Shown one piece after another: positions 43,320 through 55,130 of a stretch of 64,000 nt of DNA. The position numbers and the translations under genes were made by a program. The notes under the pieces were generated by a model. That model searched no databases and was not told the DNA's origin. It saw only the letters and a list, made by a program, of their open reading frames with translations. Source of the stretch: Cunninghamia lanceolata (Eukaryota; Streptophyta; Pinopsida; Cupressales; Cupressaceae); NCBI GenBank assembly GCA_027924645.1, contig BSBN01000254.1, positions 12,170,001-12,234,000 of the forward strand, written 5' to 3'. Numbering within the stretch: position 1 is the stretch's first letter; every line of letters starts with the position of its first letter.

Positions 43320-46300
43320 TGTTACTAATTTTTTGTTCACACTTAAAATTAGTTTGACCTAAGTGTAGTTGTTTAGAAGAAATAAAAGAAAACTTTAAAG
43401 TTATGCATTCATTGAATAGTTGATATCTTGACAGAATAGAAATAGACTTCAGTTGACAGGATAACCCATCAGTCTAATCAAGACTAAAGAATCATGATGA
43501 CAAGAGAATCTGGTGGTCAAGGTATCAATCATTCAAGAAATATATTTATTTTTACATGGTGTTATCTTTCAAGAGTTATAAGATAGATTGATTATTTAGT
43601 TAACCAATCTTGAATAAAAGAAAGAAAGATATTTGTATTAAACTCTTATTTCATGTCATGTTTTGAACATACATTCAATAGATCTGTTACTTTATTCTAT
43701 GCATTGATTTAAAAAGAAATACACATACATCATGTGTATATGATAAATTAACTAATTATGTTTAAAGGAAGTGCTCAAATGTGTCCCACACAAGCTGTGG
43801 GAGTAACTAGACTCAGCAATTGCAGACATGCAAGCTATATATCTATTTGATAACAGAAAAGAAAGAAACACGTGATAAAATAAAACATCCATCATTACCT
43901 AAGCGAGAAGGTTATTTTGTTGATGCCGGTCTTTAGTCTTCAGTCTTTACCTTCAGCTCCCATCATCAATTGAACCTGCAAAAATTTGGGGATAGCCTAG
44001 TTAGCATTCTAGATGTTTAAAGTTATCACATGCTTTTATCAAATAGATACATTTACTTATCACATCATGTATTGCAGATGAAAGATCAGATCAGATAAGT
44101 GCTATGAATTAGAAAGATCATGAAGTAGATCAATCAATATCCAAAGGTACTTTTTTATGATTAACATGTGTGTTCCATGTGTAGATACAAATAAACATTC
44201 ATTTTCAAGTTCTTTTCATAGCATGTGGAGGAAATGTGGCTCCCATGAGGGTTGAGCCCAGCATGCTTAGGCACTATTATAAGTGATAGTTTCTGATTAA
44301 GAAGCATGTTCTTTTAGCCAAAATGAATGACCAAGTCATATGGAACAGTGATGAAGAACATATCATGCTATAACAGAGGTATTTTTCTCATCCTTTAGCA
44401 TGAAAATAACAATTTAGAATCAAATGATAAATCCATGTATAGTGCTATAAAGAGATGAATGGTCCTATGCCAGTAAGTGAATTACAGGGTACAACCATCA
44501 TAATTAGAGCTGTCATGTATCGGCCAGTACAAAGTAAAAAGAAACCATCTCTCTTAAAAGATAGTCGCAAAGACTATTAAAGACAACTATGATAGAGTAC
44601 TCAAGGAACAACAAACTACCATAAGTCATGCCAGCATAATACACACTCAAGAGTTTTTTAAGAATTCCATGGGCTTCATACAACAATGCAAAAACAACAG
44701 TCAGTAGATCATAAGAATATCAATACTTTGCCTGCATCCGAGGAGTTCCACTAGAGGTTAGGATGTGCCATGAGTGAATGATAGTAAAAGAACAGTAAGA
44801 AGTTATTTTGGAGCTTACATAGGATATAGTAAACTATTATGCTAGGAGGTCACAAAGCCTACCTTGATAAGACCATAAGAGATGATCTCTATACTTTTGA
44901 AAAGTAAATAGAAACTAGACCAAGAGACAAGGAGCAGAAGAGTCTTCAGAGAGCCATGAATAGGAAAGAGATAGTCAACAACAGTTATTATAGGCAGCAA
45001 GAGGATTGTGCCCAAATAAACCCTTAAAGTCATTTAAGATGATTGTTTTAGATCATCAAAACAATCATAGAAATGCTTGTCTTCTTATCATAGAAGAAAG
45101 ATTAATGATGGTTGTTCTGAGCATCTAAAAAGGGGTAGAAAAGCTATTTTCATTTTAATTATCCATCAACAAGTCAAAGACATCCAGCTTTTTACATAAT
45201 AGTTATAAAGGAGCAAAAGGATATATATTACAATCATGTCACCAAAGTGAAAGCCAGAACAGCTCCGTCAAGGGTGATACCGTCAAGAAGGCACCATGAA
45301 ATAGCAATCTCAAACCATGATAGTGAATATAATTGTACTTTTACTTCCTTCAAACTTCAACATCAAAGAAGACTAGTAAAGAGAACAATGATCAAGTAAA
45401 AGTCAAATTGGAACAGTCATAAGTATGAAATAGTGTTCTTGACTTCATTTTCGCCATTAGTTCATCAAGATAGTAGTGGAGCAACAAACATGCAAGGAAG
45501 TGTTAGAAGGCCTGCCAGAGTTAGAGGGGCAACATCTAAAGATGAAGTACATGATGCATAACAAACACCAGGGTATACAATGTAAGGTTGTCACTAACAT
45601 GTGCCAAGCCAAAAGCACAAGAGATAGTCATGTTAAACCATGAAGGTATAGTCATCATTGTGTCACTTACAAATGTAAAATCAAAAGTAGCTTTCATGCC
45701 AAAAGTTACAAATGCAATCATGAAATCATAGGGATAGAGTACAATGTCCTCAATTTGATAAAAGGTTTGTCTTTTTTGAGAATAGATAACACTATGTGAG
45801 GATAATATTTACAAGTCCAGTGATAAATCAAATAGAGAACAACATTAGTTCATCCTATATACATAAAGAAGATCCTCATGGATAAGTACAATGATATCCA
45901 AATAGTAGTTATAATCCAAAGGAAAGCAACCATATGTCTGTTAAGATGAATAAAGGCAACTAGAATTAACAAACAACAAGGTGAGCAATCTCCTTATAGT
46001 TTATAGTGGACAAATTTGAGTTAAATAAATTGCAGTCCTATTCACGAGACGCCATTACAAATTAGTCAAGCATCATGAGCAGTTTGAAGACAAGGATCTT
46101 GTCTCAAATAAGGATAGTGAATATCAAAGACGTCCAACTATATGTGATATTGACAAATCTTGCAATTCTAATTAAAAAAAAGAAAACCATCTTCTTCACC
46201 ATTACATCTATTCATAAGAGCAACCTCTACCAAGGAGAGCACAATCAATTCAAGGGAGCAAGTTCATTTCAAGAACAAATAATAGGTTTCATTTGAGGTA

Positions 46301-47286
46301 CTTATGTTTATCCAATCATAATTATTACAAAAGGGACTATATAGTAATGTCCGTATGAGTTATGATAGTAAGATCATAGTGACAGTCGTCTCATTAAAGA
46401 TAGTCATTTATGATTGTGATTGGAGCATTGCATATAAAGTGGTCAACAACCAATGAAGACAGAGGTAGCATAATGCCATGGCCATGGTAGGAGGAGCTTT
46501 TTATTAAAAGAAATAAAATACCCTTGTCATCTATTCAAAACCCTTGCCAGAATAGAGTATATGGTCGAAATAAATTGGAATAGTGAAATGAGAATGGAGC
46601 CATACCTTGTATTCTTGCAAGAATGAGCAGCTACAGGCCATGGATGTCTTGTTTGACAGATTTTTGTGTTCTACAAGTATCCATCATGAAAATTCAAATA
46701 CAGAGAAGAAAAAGAGTATTGTCAAAGAGATGCTTCAGAAGGAGAAAGTGTGAATATGGCCACAGCTATTTATGCTAAAAAAGACACAGAAATGAGGGAA
46801 TACCAACAAGATACAAAACTCACTACTTTTCTGCAACCTCGTCTATGCCAAATAATATGAAGAAGCCACGGAGTAAGACTTAGAGATGCCATGAAATGGT
46901 ATAGATGGTGTCAAAACCCTCAAACAAGTATGGTGGCAAGCTATGTAGAGCAAAATGGTGGAGAAAACAAGTGACACTTAGGGTTTCAAACCTTTCCCTG
47001 TTGCTATAAGTTCGATGGGATTTTTCCATCTTTTTGACTTTTTGTCAAAATCATTGCCAAGAAACCTTTTCACTACTGAGGTCAAGACCTTATGAGTCTT
47101 GGAACCTACTGATTCTGCACGAGGCTCGTGAGGCCATGATCACCTTCACCTTTTCCTTAAAATTCTACAAGGTCAAAAATGATAATCATTCAAAAGCAAG
47201 GAAGAAGTAAGGTGCCTTTTGGCATAGGTGTGAATATTCTTTAAGGAGTCATAATGTGAGGCATTTTTTATGCACATGTTTGTATG
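43320..47286 (+). repeat. Array F LTR2, part before element E
   Basis: Starts TGTTACTAATT after GGTCACTAGAAA, the sequence preceding every internal LTR of the array. Ends with GTATG (47282-47286), the left target duplication of element E. Confidence 0.87.
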
Positions 47287-48826
47287 TGATGTAGAGGTAG
47301 GAGGACAAAACTCAACTCTTCATATTATTCAAGCAATATACTCAAAAGTCATGCTTCTAGGCATTCTTGGAGGTGTTCTTGACTTACCTTGCAATAACAC
47401 ATTTTGAGAAAACATCAGCAAAATTACCATGGAAAACTTTGGTAGACTTTGTACCAACTCAACATATGAAATATAGTCTCACAAGCCCTTCTTCCAGTTT
47501 AGTACCCTCAACAATAACCTATTTCTATTATTGACTATCCAAACTCCTAGTAGCCTTGCCTATCATAACTATCATGGATATCTCTTATATTAGCCTTCAT
47601 TCTAAGACTATAAAGGCACTTTTGGACACCCTTTATGCCATTTTAAAACATAGCAAAAATTAAGATACCTTTGTTTTGTAACAACACTCCAAACTAATGA
47701 CTGTCATGCTCCAGTAAGGCCTAAATAGGCTTCCAAACTATCACTCTTGACATTCTTGGTGTACCCTCAATGTAAGGATCTTGCAATATTCACCATCGAT
47801 AAAAAATATTTAAAACATCTTATTTAACCCCTTCTAGGGTTTACAACCAATCATTAAAACATAAAATTGCCTCATACTCAATCCTATCTGTGACTGTCAT
47901 AACCAGTCATAACAACATAATGGCATAAGGATCTCAAATACCTATTGTTTTAACAAACCCTAGTTTGAAAATGGTTCACAATACAAATTTACAGCATCTC
48001 CAAGTCAATTCCACTCATAAAGAACACTAAACTTGTCAACAGTATTCAAAATCCTTCACTCTGCTGTCCTTACAGTCTGTTATCTTTGAAAATACAGTCC
48101 TAAAGCTTCAAGAAACCCATAACAATACTCATCTTTCTTATCTACAACATTGGAATATGAAAGTGTATAAAAGAATAAGCATTTTGATTGAAACAAGAAT
48201 CTACCACTTGGTCTTGAAGCAGAGAAACACAAAATTGTTCATTCACTGTTACCCTAGATGAGGGTTTTGATAGTCTATAACAGTTTTTGGAAAAATGACC
48301 ACAACTTACTTATTTCTATATGAAATTGAATGGTACAAGATACAATGGAAAGTAGATTCAACATTCTTTCACCTCAAGTTGATCTCAAGCCCTGAAATGT
48401 CTGTACCACGCCGTATTGTTCAATGGAACAGGAAAAAAATAGTTAATTGTCATAAAAATGGGGCAGTTTGCATTATAACTTCACCAAATGATGTTCTTCC
48501 CCCCTTGTTCGAGCCTTTAGAGGCCTTTTTAAACTTATTACAATCAAAATTAACCACCCAAACATCCACAACTGTCTTTTGAATGCCAATGACCCTTCAA
48601 CTTCCTCTAAAGACCACTTTTTCAACATTTTTATGCAACATGTTTTGACAATTTTGGCAATATCCTATCCTAAGACCCTTGATGACCTCAATACAACATA
48701 AATTGTCTCAAATAGACCTTATTCCAACAAAACATGACTTATTACATAACAATATCAACTTGTCACTACCTTACATGACACCAAGTGATTCAACTTTGAC
48801 CAATTTTGTTAGGTGCTCCTGCACCA
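47287..48826 (-). repeat. Element E left (3') LTR
   Basis: 1540 bp, plus-strand TGATGTAGAGGTAGGAGG to GTGCTCCTGCACCA. The last bases contain a perfect hairpin GGTGCTCCTGCACC. Apart from the tips no convincing match to the right LTR was found. The frame at 48295-48582 is not recognised. Confidence 0.65.
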
Positions 48827-48829
48827 AAC

Positions 48830-49008
48830 TCCCCATGAAAATGAAACTCAAGTCCTCTTGAGTGAGGACCTGCAACAAAATCATGTTTGATCTCCTCCTT
48901 CTCTGATCTCCAAATGCTTCTTTCACCTAGTGTACCTTTCCAATGAACTAGGTACTGAAAACATGCATTAAATTTTGAACTTGCACCAACATTCTGCTTT
49001 ATCTTCAC
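48830..49008 (-). pseudogene. Chromodomain remnant of a Ty3 chromovirus integrase
   Basis: The minus strand encodes FNACFQYLVHWKGTLGERSI followed by WRSEKE. The YLVHWKG...W pattern is the chromodomain found at the C-terminus of chromovirus integrases, where it guides insertion into particular chromatin. Only the aromatic-cage core and flanking sequence remain, and the frame then runs into the LTR. It sits next to the 3' LTR as in full chromoviruses. The integrase core, RT and gag are absent. Confidence 0.7.
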
Positions 49009-49492
49009 TCTTGGTCTTCACTTTGACACCAACTTGTCCTTGCTTTTCATTTTGACACCTTTGCCTTTCCTTTCACTTTGTCTTTATTCCTATATTTTCT
49101 TTTCCTTTAATTCTCCCTTGACTTGTCTTCATCTTCTCATCTACTCCCATAAGTGGGGTACTCTTCCAACTGACTTATAGCTCTTCAAATGGCTGCAAAC
49201 TTTTCAAGTGCTTCTTCAAACAGATATCCATCTCCCTCACTGCTTTACCACACAAACTTAGAAAATAATCCATCTTACCCAACAGTAGATCCTAGAAGAT
49301 GCACCTACCACTCTCTCCTTGGTGGTGTCACTCTCTCTGCACCTTCTCACCAACTTAATCTCCATTGGAGGATGGTGAACATAGACTCATCCTTGTCTAT
49401 AACCAACACACAACTTCAATTCTTCCTCACTGCAGCTTTAAGACGGATCAAGCACCTGCAACCAATAACTCAACAAACCACCAGATTAGCTA
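49009..49492 (-). other. Leader-like interior of element E
   Basis: Interior sequence between the chromodomain remnant and the primer site. On the minus strand it is purine-rich (AAGTGAAAGGAAAGGCAAAG types). The plus-strand frame at 49189-49515 is the complement of this leader and has no recognisable homology. Confidence 0.5.
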
Positions 49493-49504
49493 GCTTTGAT
49501 ACCA
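49493..49504 (-). promoter_or_regulatory. Primer binding site of element E
   Basis: The minus strand reads TGGTATCAAAGC, one base from the initiator tRNA-Met consensus TGGTATCAGAGC, 3 bp inside the 5' LTR end. Confidence 0.85.
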
Positions 49505-49507
49505 CTA

Positions 49508-51183
49508 TGATGTAGAGGCAAATTGGATAGGAGAAGATAGACAAGATGATAAGGTTCTACTACACCCAAAAGCCCAAAATCAAAGGTCTTTACATAAAAG
49601 TGGGAACAATAGTTAGAGACCTTGATTTCTCCATGGAAATGGTGTTTAGACATGTATTGGGACCCATCCCATCCATTGGGAAAGGCGGGTCAAACTTTGA
49701 AATGGTACTTCCTTCACAAACCCCAAAAATGGCTTGTAGCCCTACAAAATGAGAACAATCCTAATAACTCTTGGCACATACCTTCAAATGTAAATCTTAT
49801 ATAATTAAAAGATACTCATTATGATCCCCTATCACATATCCAATAATGGGTTTGCGTTGTTTTGGATGGTATGCCTCAACCAATAGCCCCTCCTAGTGTT
49901 TTAGAGCCCCAATTAGGCCTAAATTACAAAGAGACTACCCTAAAACTCATGCACAGAACTCCACCAAGGGTTTTAAAATTTATATTACCTGCCAAAACAA
50001 AGGATTTTGTGGGTTTTGTACCTCTACAAACCGCTATTCCAAGAAATGCCTCTATGGTTATTCCAATAGGCTTAATACATGGGCATATTAAGCCTTTTCT
50101 ACCAAAACTTGCAAACAACAACTCTCCCACTCCTACAATCAGTCAAAACACTTGAAATACACATGGATACATCCATCCCACTAGCCTTATGGTCTTGAAA
50201 GATAGTGGGATGGTTATTCTTCCATCGTTGGAGCAAAACCCTTGTTTAGGTTTTTATAAGACCGTTTTTAAAGAAAAACTTATAACTCCCTCCAAACTTA
50301 ATATCCCAACTCCAAACTAGGCTCAAATGAAAGGTGGTTCAATGTACTATAAAATCATAACACCATGGGTAGATGACTATTCTGTACATGTGTACAGTAC
50401 GACCTGGAATCAAAAAAAAAACTTAGAAAATGCATGTTTTCAGCAACCCATTTTTGGGAAAACACTCATAACTTCCTGTAGACAATGTGTGGAGACATCT
50501 AACTAGACTCAAATGAAAGGTAAGACACAAAGATTTGAAAAAAATCCAACCTCACCTTCTAATTAATCCGTATACAAGAGTTATGAATGTTATAGCAGAA
50601 AAAATGCAGAATTTCTAGAAATCACAGTGTTTGTTTGTATTTCTTGATCACCAACTCCAACTACTACCTTGCCTCAACCCTTGGGAGGCATTTTAAGCAT
50701 GTAATTACAGTTGAAACTATCCCCAACTACTTTTCAAGAGGGTAACCATTGGTTTTTTTATAGTTTTGCCCTTTGTTTACTTTACAATTTGTAAAAGTTG
50801 TCAAACAACTTTGCACATTTTCACAATATTGAAGGCTACAAGAGCCCAACTACCTTAAAAGGGCCAAAAACACCTGAGAAACACCTAAGGATACTCAAAC
50901 AACCTTATTACATCCATTGGATCCATCCTTGGTTACATTTTCACCATGTGATAACAATATGACAACATTGACAAAAACATGGCATTTTGGAAAAATGCCT
51001 ACAAAATGGATCCAAACATATTACAAACACTTAGGAAGTGGTCCATTGGAACTTAGTACATCAAATATGGTCTCTTAAGACCTTATTCACTGCAAAAACT
51101 CAAAAGCCTCAACTTAACACCATTTCAACTTAACACCATTTTGGCCTCGTGGTGACCACCTTGTGTTAGGTGCTCCTGCACCA
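49508..51183 (-). repeat. Element E right (5') LTR
   Basis: 1676 bp, same tips as the left LTR. The minus strand carries a TATA-like CTTATAAAAA at 50251-50260, about 925 bp from the LTR start. Nothing coding recognised. Confidence 0.65.
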
Positions 51184-52703
51184 GTATGTGCTAAGGATAA
51201 ATAACAAGTTTTGATGCATTATGATAAATAGAAGATATGCATGTAATTATTTATGTATAAGGGAGATATAAGGTTGGAATATAGACAAGATAGAATTACA
51301 AGATGACAGAGACTTGTTATAGGTTTTCTTTCCTTGCATGTGGAGTGATAAGTGTTTGTAATGCATTTCACCCTCGATATTGTTTTGCATGATGAATGCA
51401 TTATGTGTGCAGTAATAAGGATATTTTTGCCTTAATGCATGACAAGGATGTGAAGTCAAAGGGAGACATAATGTTTTGAATTATGTTATGAATAGAAAAT
51501 GTGTTATAGTTTTTTTAAGATATTATTAGGACAAATACATTAATTGTTACTAATAATAGATTGAATAAACTATTTTAATATAAGTCATATATAGCACACA
51601 AGAGGACTGGATGGAATATTCATTTATTGAATATTATTTACTTGCCATTGCATTTCATGGATTGGTGAAGATATAAAGTTATTTTCGACTTGTGGATGGA
51701 GTGATAAGAGGAATTCAGTTGTCAGTTTGAGCTTTCAGTTGGGAATAGTTTGAGGAGCAGATTAAGGAGTTATATGAGCAGTTCACCTTGAGTAGGGCAC
51801 TTCATTCCATTGGCGCATGGAGTAGTGACAGTTTTGATACCTTGTATCTATTTTTCCATTAGTTTGGAGGTGTTTTTTGCATGATTTTAGGGCTTGCATG
51901 GAAATCAGTTATTTTTTTTCATGTGCTATTTTGAGATAACTGAGGTTCAAATTACAGTTGTCTATAGGTTGATCTTTTGACCTATCTTTTCTATATATTA
52001 TAAAACTTCATTCATTATGAAGTTACTTCTTGATTCTCATTCTGATTCAGACAGATTGGAGAATTTTATAGCTCACTTTTATAGTTTTTATTGATAGATT
52101 GGTAGGTTACAGGTTCTATTTTTGTCTTCTTTGTAGTTCTTCTTTTGTTCCTTTGAGATCAATTAGTTATCTTTCCATTTAGTGCAAATTATTTGAAGTG
52201 AGTTGATGAAATTTTTCTTTGTTTAAACCATTAAACCTTTTAAATTATTATCTTACTTTCTTTCTTGCAGCATTAAGCATATAATCATCATAGGTCTTAG
52301 GTTGTATTAACCGAAAATAATCTTTTTGTGTTGTGAAAAACCATTTTCCTTCATAGAAAGCCTATTTTCAAGACTCCCTTAGAATCACTTTTGTGATATT
52401 TATGCCAAGATTGGATTGTGTGAAAGTCAGATTGCTGAGTAATATTGTGAACCAGATTGCATATCTTAATCCAAATTAGGTGCATCACCAAATTTTACAT
52501 TTTGCATTTCATATAGTTTCTTTCTTCCCTTTTCCAAAATAGAAAAACATACATTCCAATAGAATATTTTCAAGGGAACTAGCCCACAATCTAGAGGTCT
52601 AATTTCATTATAGAGCACCCACAACCTGAAATTAGTCCCATTTTAAACAAAATTTCACAGCTTTTTCAGCCTTGCATATGGGTACAAATCACCAGTGATA
52701 ACA
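51184..52703 (+). repeat. Array F LTR2, part after element E
   Basis: Starts with the right GTATG duplication, continues TGCTAAGGATAAATAA as in other units, and ends CCAGTGATAACA. TATA box at 51991-51998. Confidence 0.87.
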
Positions 52704-55130
52704 GTTTTTGGCATGTCTAGTGGGACATTGAACTGATTCTTAGTTCAAAAGAGCTTGTTTTTTTGTTGTTTTCGTATGAACAATAGAATCCTAGACTTTT
52801 AGAGGTTCATTATCAAGTACCTAGTGACTCTTATACTTTGGTTTTTACAGATTAGATCTTGTAGCCTATGAAAAGTATCACAAGATCAAGTTTTAGTTGT
52901 TTTTTAGCTTCAAATGAGTAGGCATGTCTTTCCTTCATGGAAACATGTCATATCATCCATCATATAATGAAAATACTGCCAATCCTCCATCTTATCAGCC
53001 ATATCAAATCATCCATACTGCTAGTTTCATTCCTAAATCCTTTTATTTGCAAAGAAATCAATAGGCTCAACATGTTTGCCTCCCAAGCACCCCTGCTCAT
53101 CCTTCACATCAATATTTGCATGTCCAAAACCATTCCCAAGAAGTTAGGGATATGAAGTATAGCATGAGTGATATAATTAGTAGATTGCTAAAAAAAACAA
53201 TGCAACTAGAAGATTTGAAGAGGCTACAAGAGTATGAGAAGCAATAGGATGAGATGGATTATCAGGCCAATCTCCATGAGTAGGAGTTAGAGGTACAAAG
53301 GATACAATTCCAAGAAGATCTTGCAAGACAGATTGTAGAAAAAGAGGCACAGATGAAGTATTTTCTTGCACAAATACAAAAGAAGAACATCCGGATAGTT
53401 GCATTCACTCTGGATCAGCATTCTCAAAATGAGGTTAGTAGGTATCAAGTTTCAAGTTTTATGAACTCTGATTTTAATTAGGAACCCATTTTCAAGATCA
53501 GTCTATTAATCCTCAGTTTCAGTCATATCAATTACCTGAATCAAATCAACAGGACTTTAAACTAGCCTGGTAGCCTTCTTGGGCTAAATGTCTTGATTAT
53601 AAAATACCTAGTTTTATCAAAGCTAACTCTTCCATACCAATCCAAAATCAGGAAAAGGAAGAAGTAGCAATAAAACTTGAACCAATCAGGAATTTGGGTT
53701 TTAATCAAGAAAAATTAGCAGTAGTACAAGATATGTCTATGGTTTTTACTGTATCTCCAGCTGAAAATAAGCTTAATACATATGAAAAAGGTGATAGTTC
53801 AAGTTTGACACCAAATCCTTTGCATTTTGATTTGTTTGAGAACTTTTCTAATGCTATTTACAAGAGAAATGAAATCAGGTCATAGATATTGGAAGGGCAA
53901 AATTCCCAATTGCAAAAACAAACTACTCAAGTTCCAAGTGAGAATGAATTCAACAAAGCGGAGGACTCAGTCTTTTTATTTGATCAACTGCCTTCTTTTA
54001 TTGAGCAAGATGAAGAGCTCATACCATAGGCAGAGGCAACTAAACACCCTAAAGATGCAAGTAATTATTTTAATCTACTGATTTACAAAGAGCAAAATGA
54101 AGGCAGTCATAAGAACACAAAGAGGGTACAACTAAAATCAGATATTCTATCATCTGTTCCCAGTAGCTTTCAAGAACCTGATAATTTTGAGGATTTACTA
54201 GTTGTTCTAATAGAGGAAGGTGATTCATTAAGCATCAAGGAAGAGTTGATATGGCAGCACATCATGCAGGATGAGACTTCTAAACAGGAGATTGAAGAAC
54301 CTCATATAGTTTCAATGCAGCAATATCACATAGATGAAGGTCTGTTTTGTGATATTATAGAGGATTTTTGTTCTAACATTGGTCATGAAATGATGCAACA
54401 AGGTCAAGTCAAAGAGGCAGGTATTCATCCTCTTTATTCATATGAGCTAAATCATTCGAGCTAGATTGAAATTTCATATGATCATAAGATAGCAGATCAA
54501 AATTAGGATACCAGGAGCATCAGTCAAGGATACATCATTACAAGAGGTTGTCATATCAGAGATTTATCTAGAAAAAGGCTAAATGAGAGGGTACAAATTA
54601 TTGTTGTACCAAATGAATAGATTTCGGCCTCAGACCAGCAAATTTAGATCATATTTTTACTCCATAGCAAAGGTTTGCATGATCAGGTTCAGTTGGTGAG
54701 TGAAATGATCTACATTTTTTATGAAGCATTATAGCAATTTATTCACTACTTTCTTGTACTTCATCAAATTTTAGTAGTTCACAAGCATGTGAATCACTGT
54801 CCCCTGTTGAGAAAGGGAAGTTATTTTAACCAAATAGTTAATGGATTTATTTGACTAGCACCTTTGTCTAGATAGAGTAGGGTAGAATAGAGTTTTAGTT
54901 CAGTATTTCGTTTCCAAGAAGTGCTTTTGCACATGTTTCTGGCTTTGTTTTAAGCAAGTCAGTTTAGTTTTTAGTTTTTAGTTTTGTTGCTGCTGTTGTA
55001 TCTCAATCAGTTTTGAGTTACATAATTTTTCAAGATTCAGAGCAGAAAGGACTCTATGCCCAATAGAGTTGCAAAGACTACTAGTTATAAGTTATTTAGT
55101 AGGGAAAAATCCCTGAGAGATCACTAGAAA
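52704..55130 (+). other. Array F interior 2
   Basis: 2427 bp. Primer-site-like TGGCATGTCTAGTGGGAC at 52709-52726, six bases after the LTR end. Best-preserved interior of the three. Confidence 0.8.
52924..54854 (+). pseudogene. Decayed gag-position ORF, unit 2
   Basis: Same frame as unit 1, starting ATG 52924 (MSFLHGNMSYHPSYNENT) and ending TGA 54852-54854. It has fewer stops than unit 1; many positions read CAG here that are TAG in the other units (for example in ATATGGCAGCACATCATGCAG). It holds the segment deleted from unit 1 (54450-54590). Function unknown; see unit 1 for composition. Confidence 0.6.

Larger units (their letters stand above)
47287..51183 (-). mobile_element. Element E: chromovirus-derived non-autonomous LTR retrotransposon
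   Basis: 3897 bp on the minus strand, flanked by GTATG (47282-47286 and 51184-51188); the target reads uninterrupted in the other F units. 5' LTR 49508-51183, primer site 49493-49504, 3' LTR 47287-48826. The interior of about 680 bp keeps a chromodomain-like remnant of a Ty3 integrase and nothing else of pol. The two LTRs share their tips (TGATGTAGAGG; TTAGGTGCTCCTGCACCA) but look unrelated between, which is anomalous for one insertion. Confidence 0.78.
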
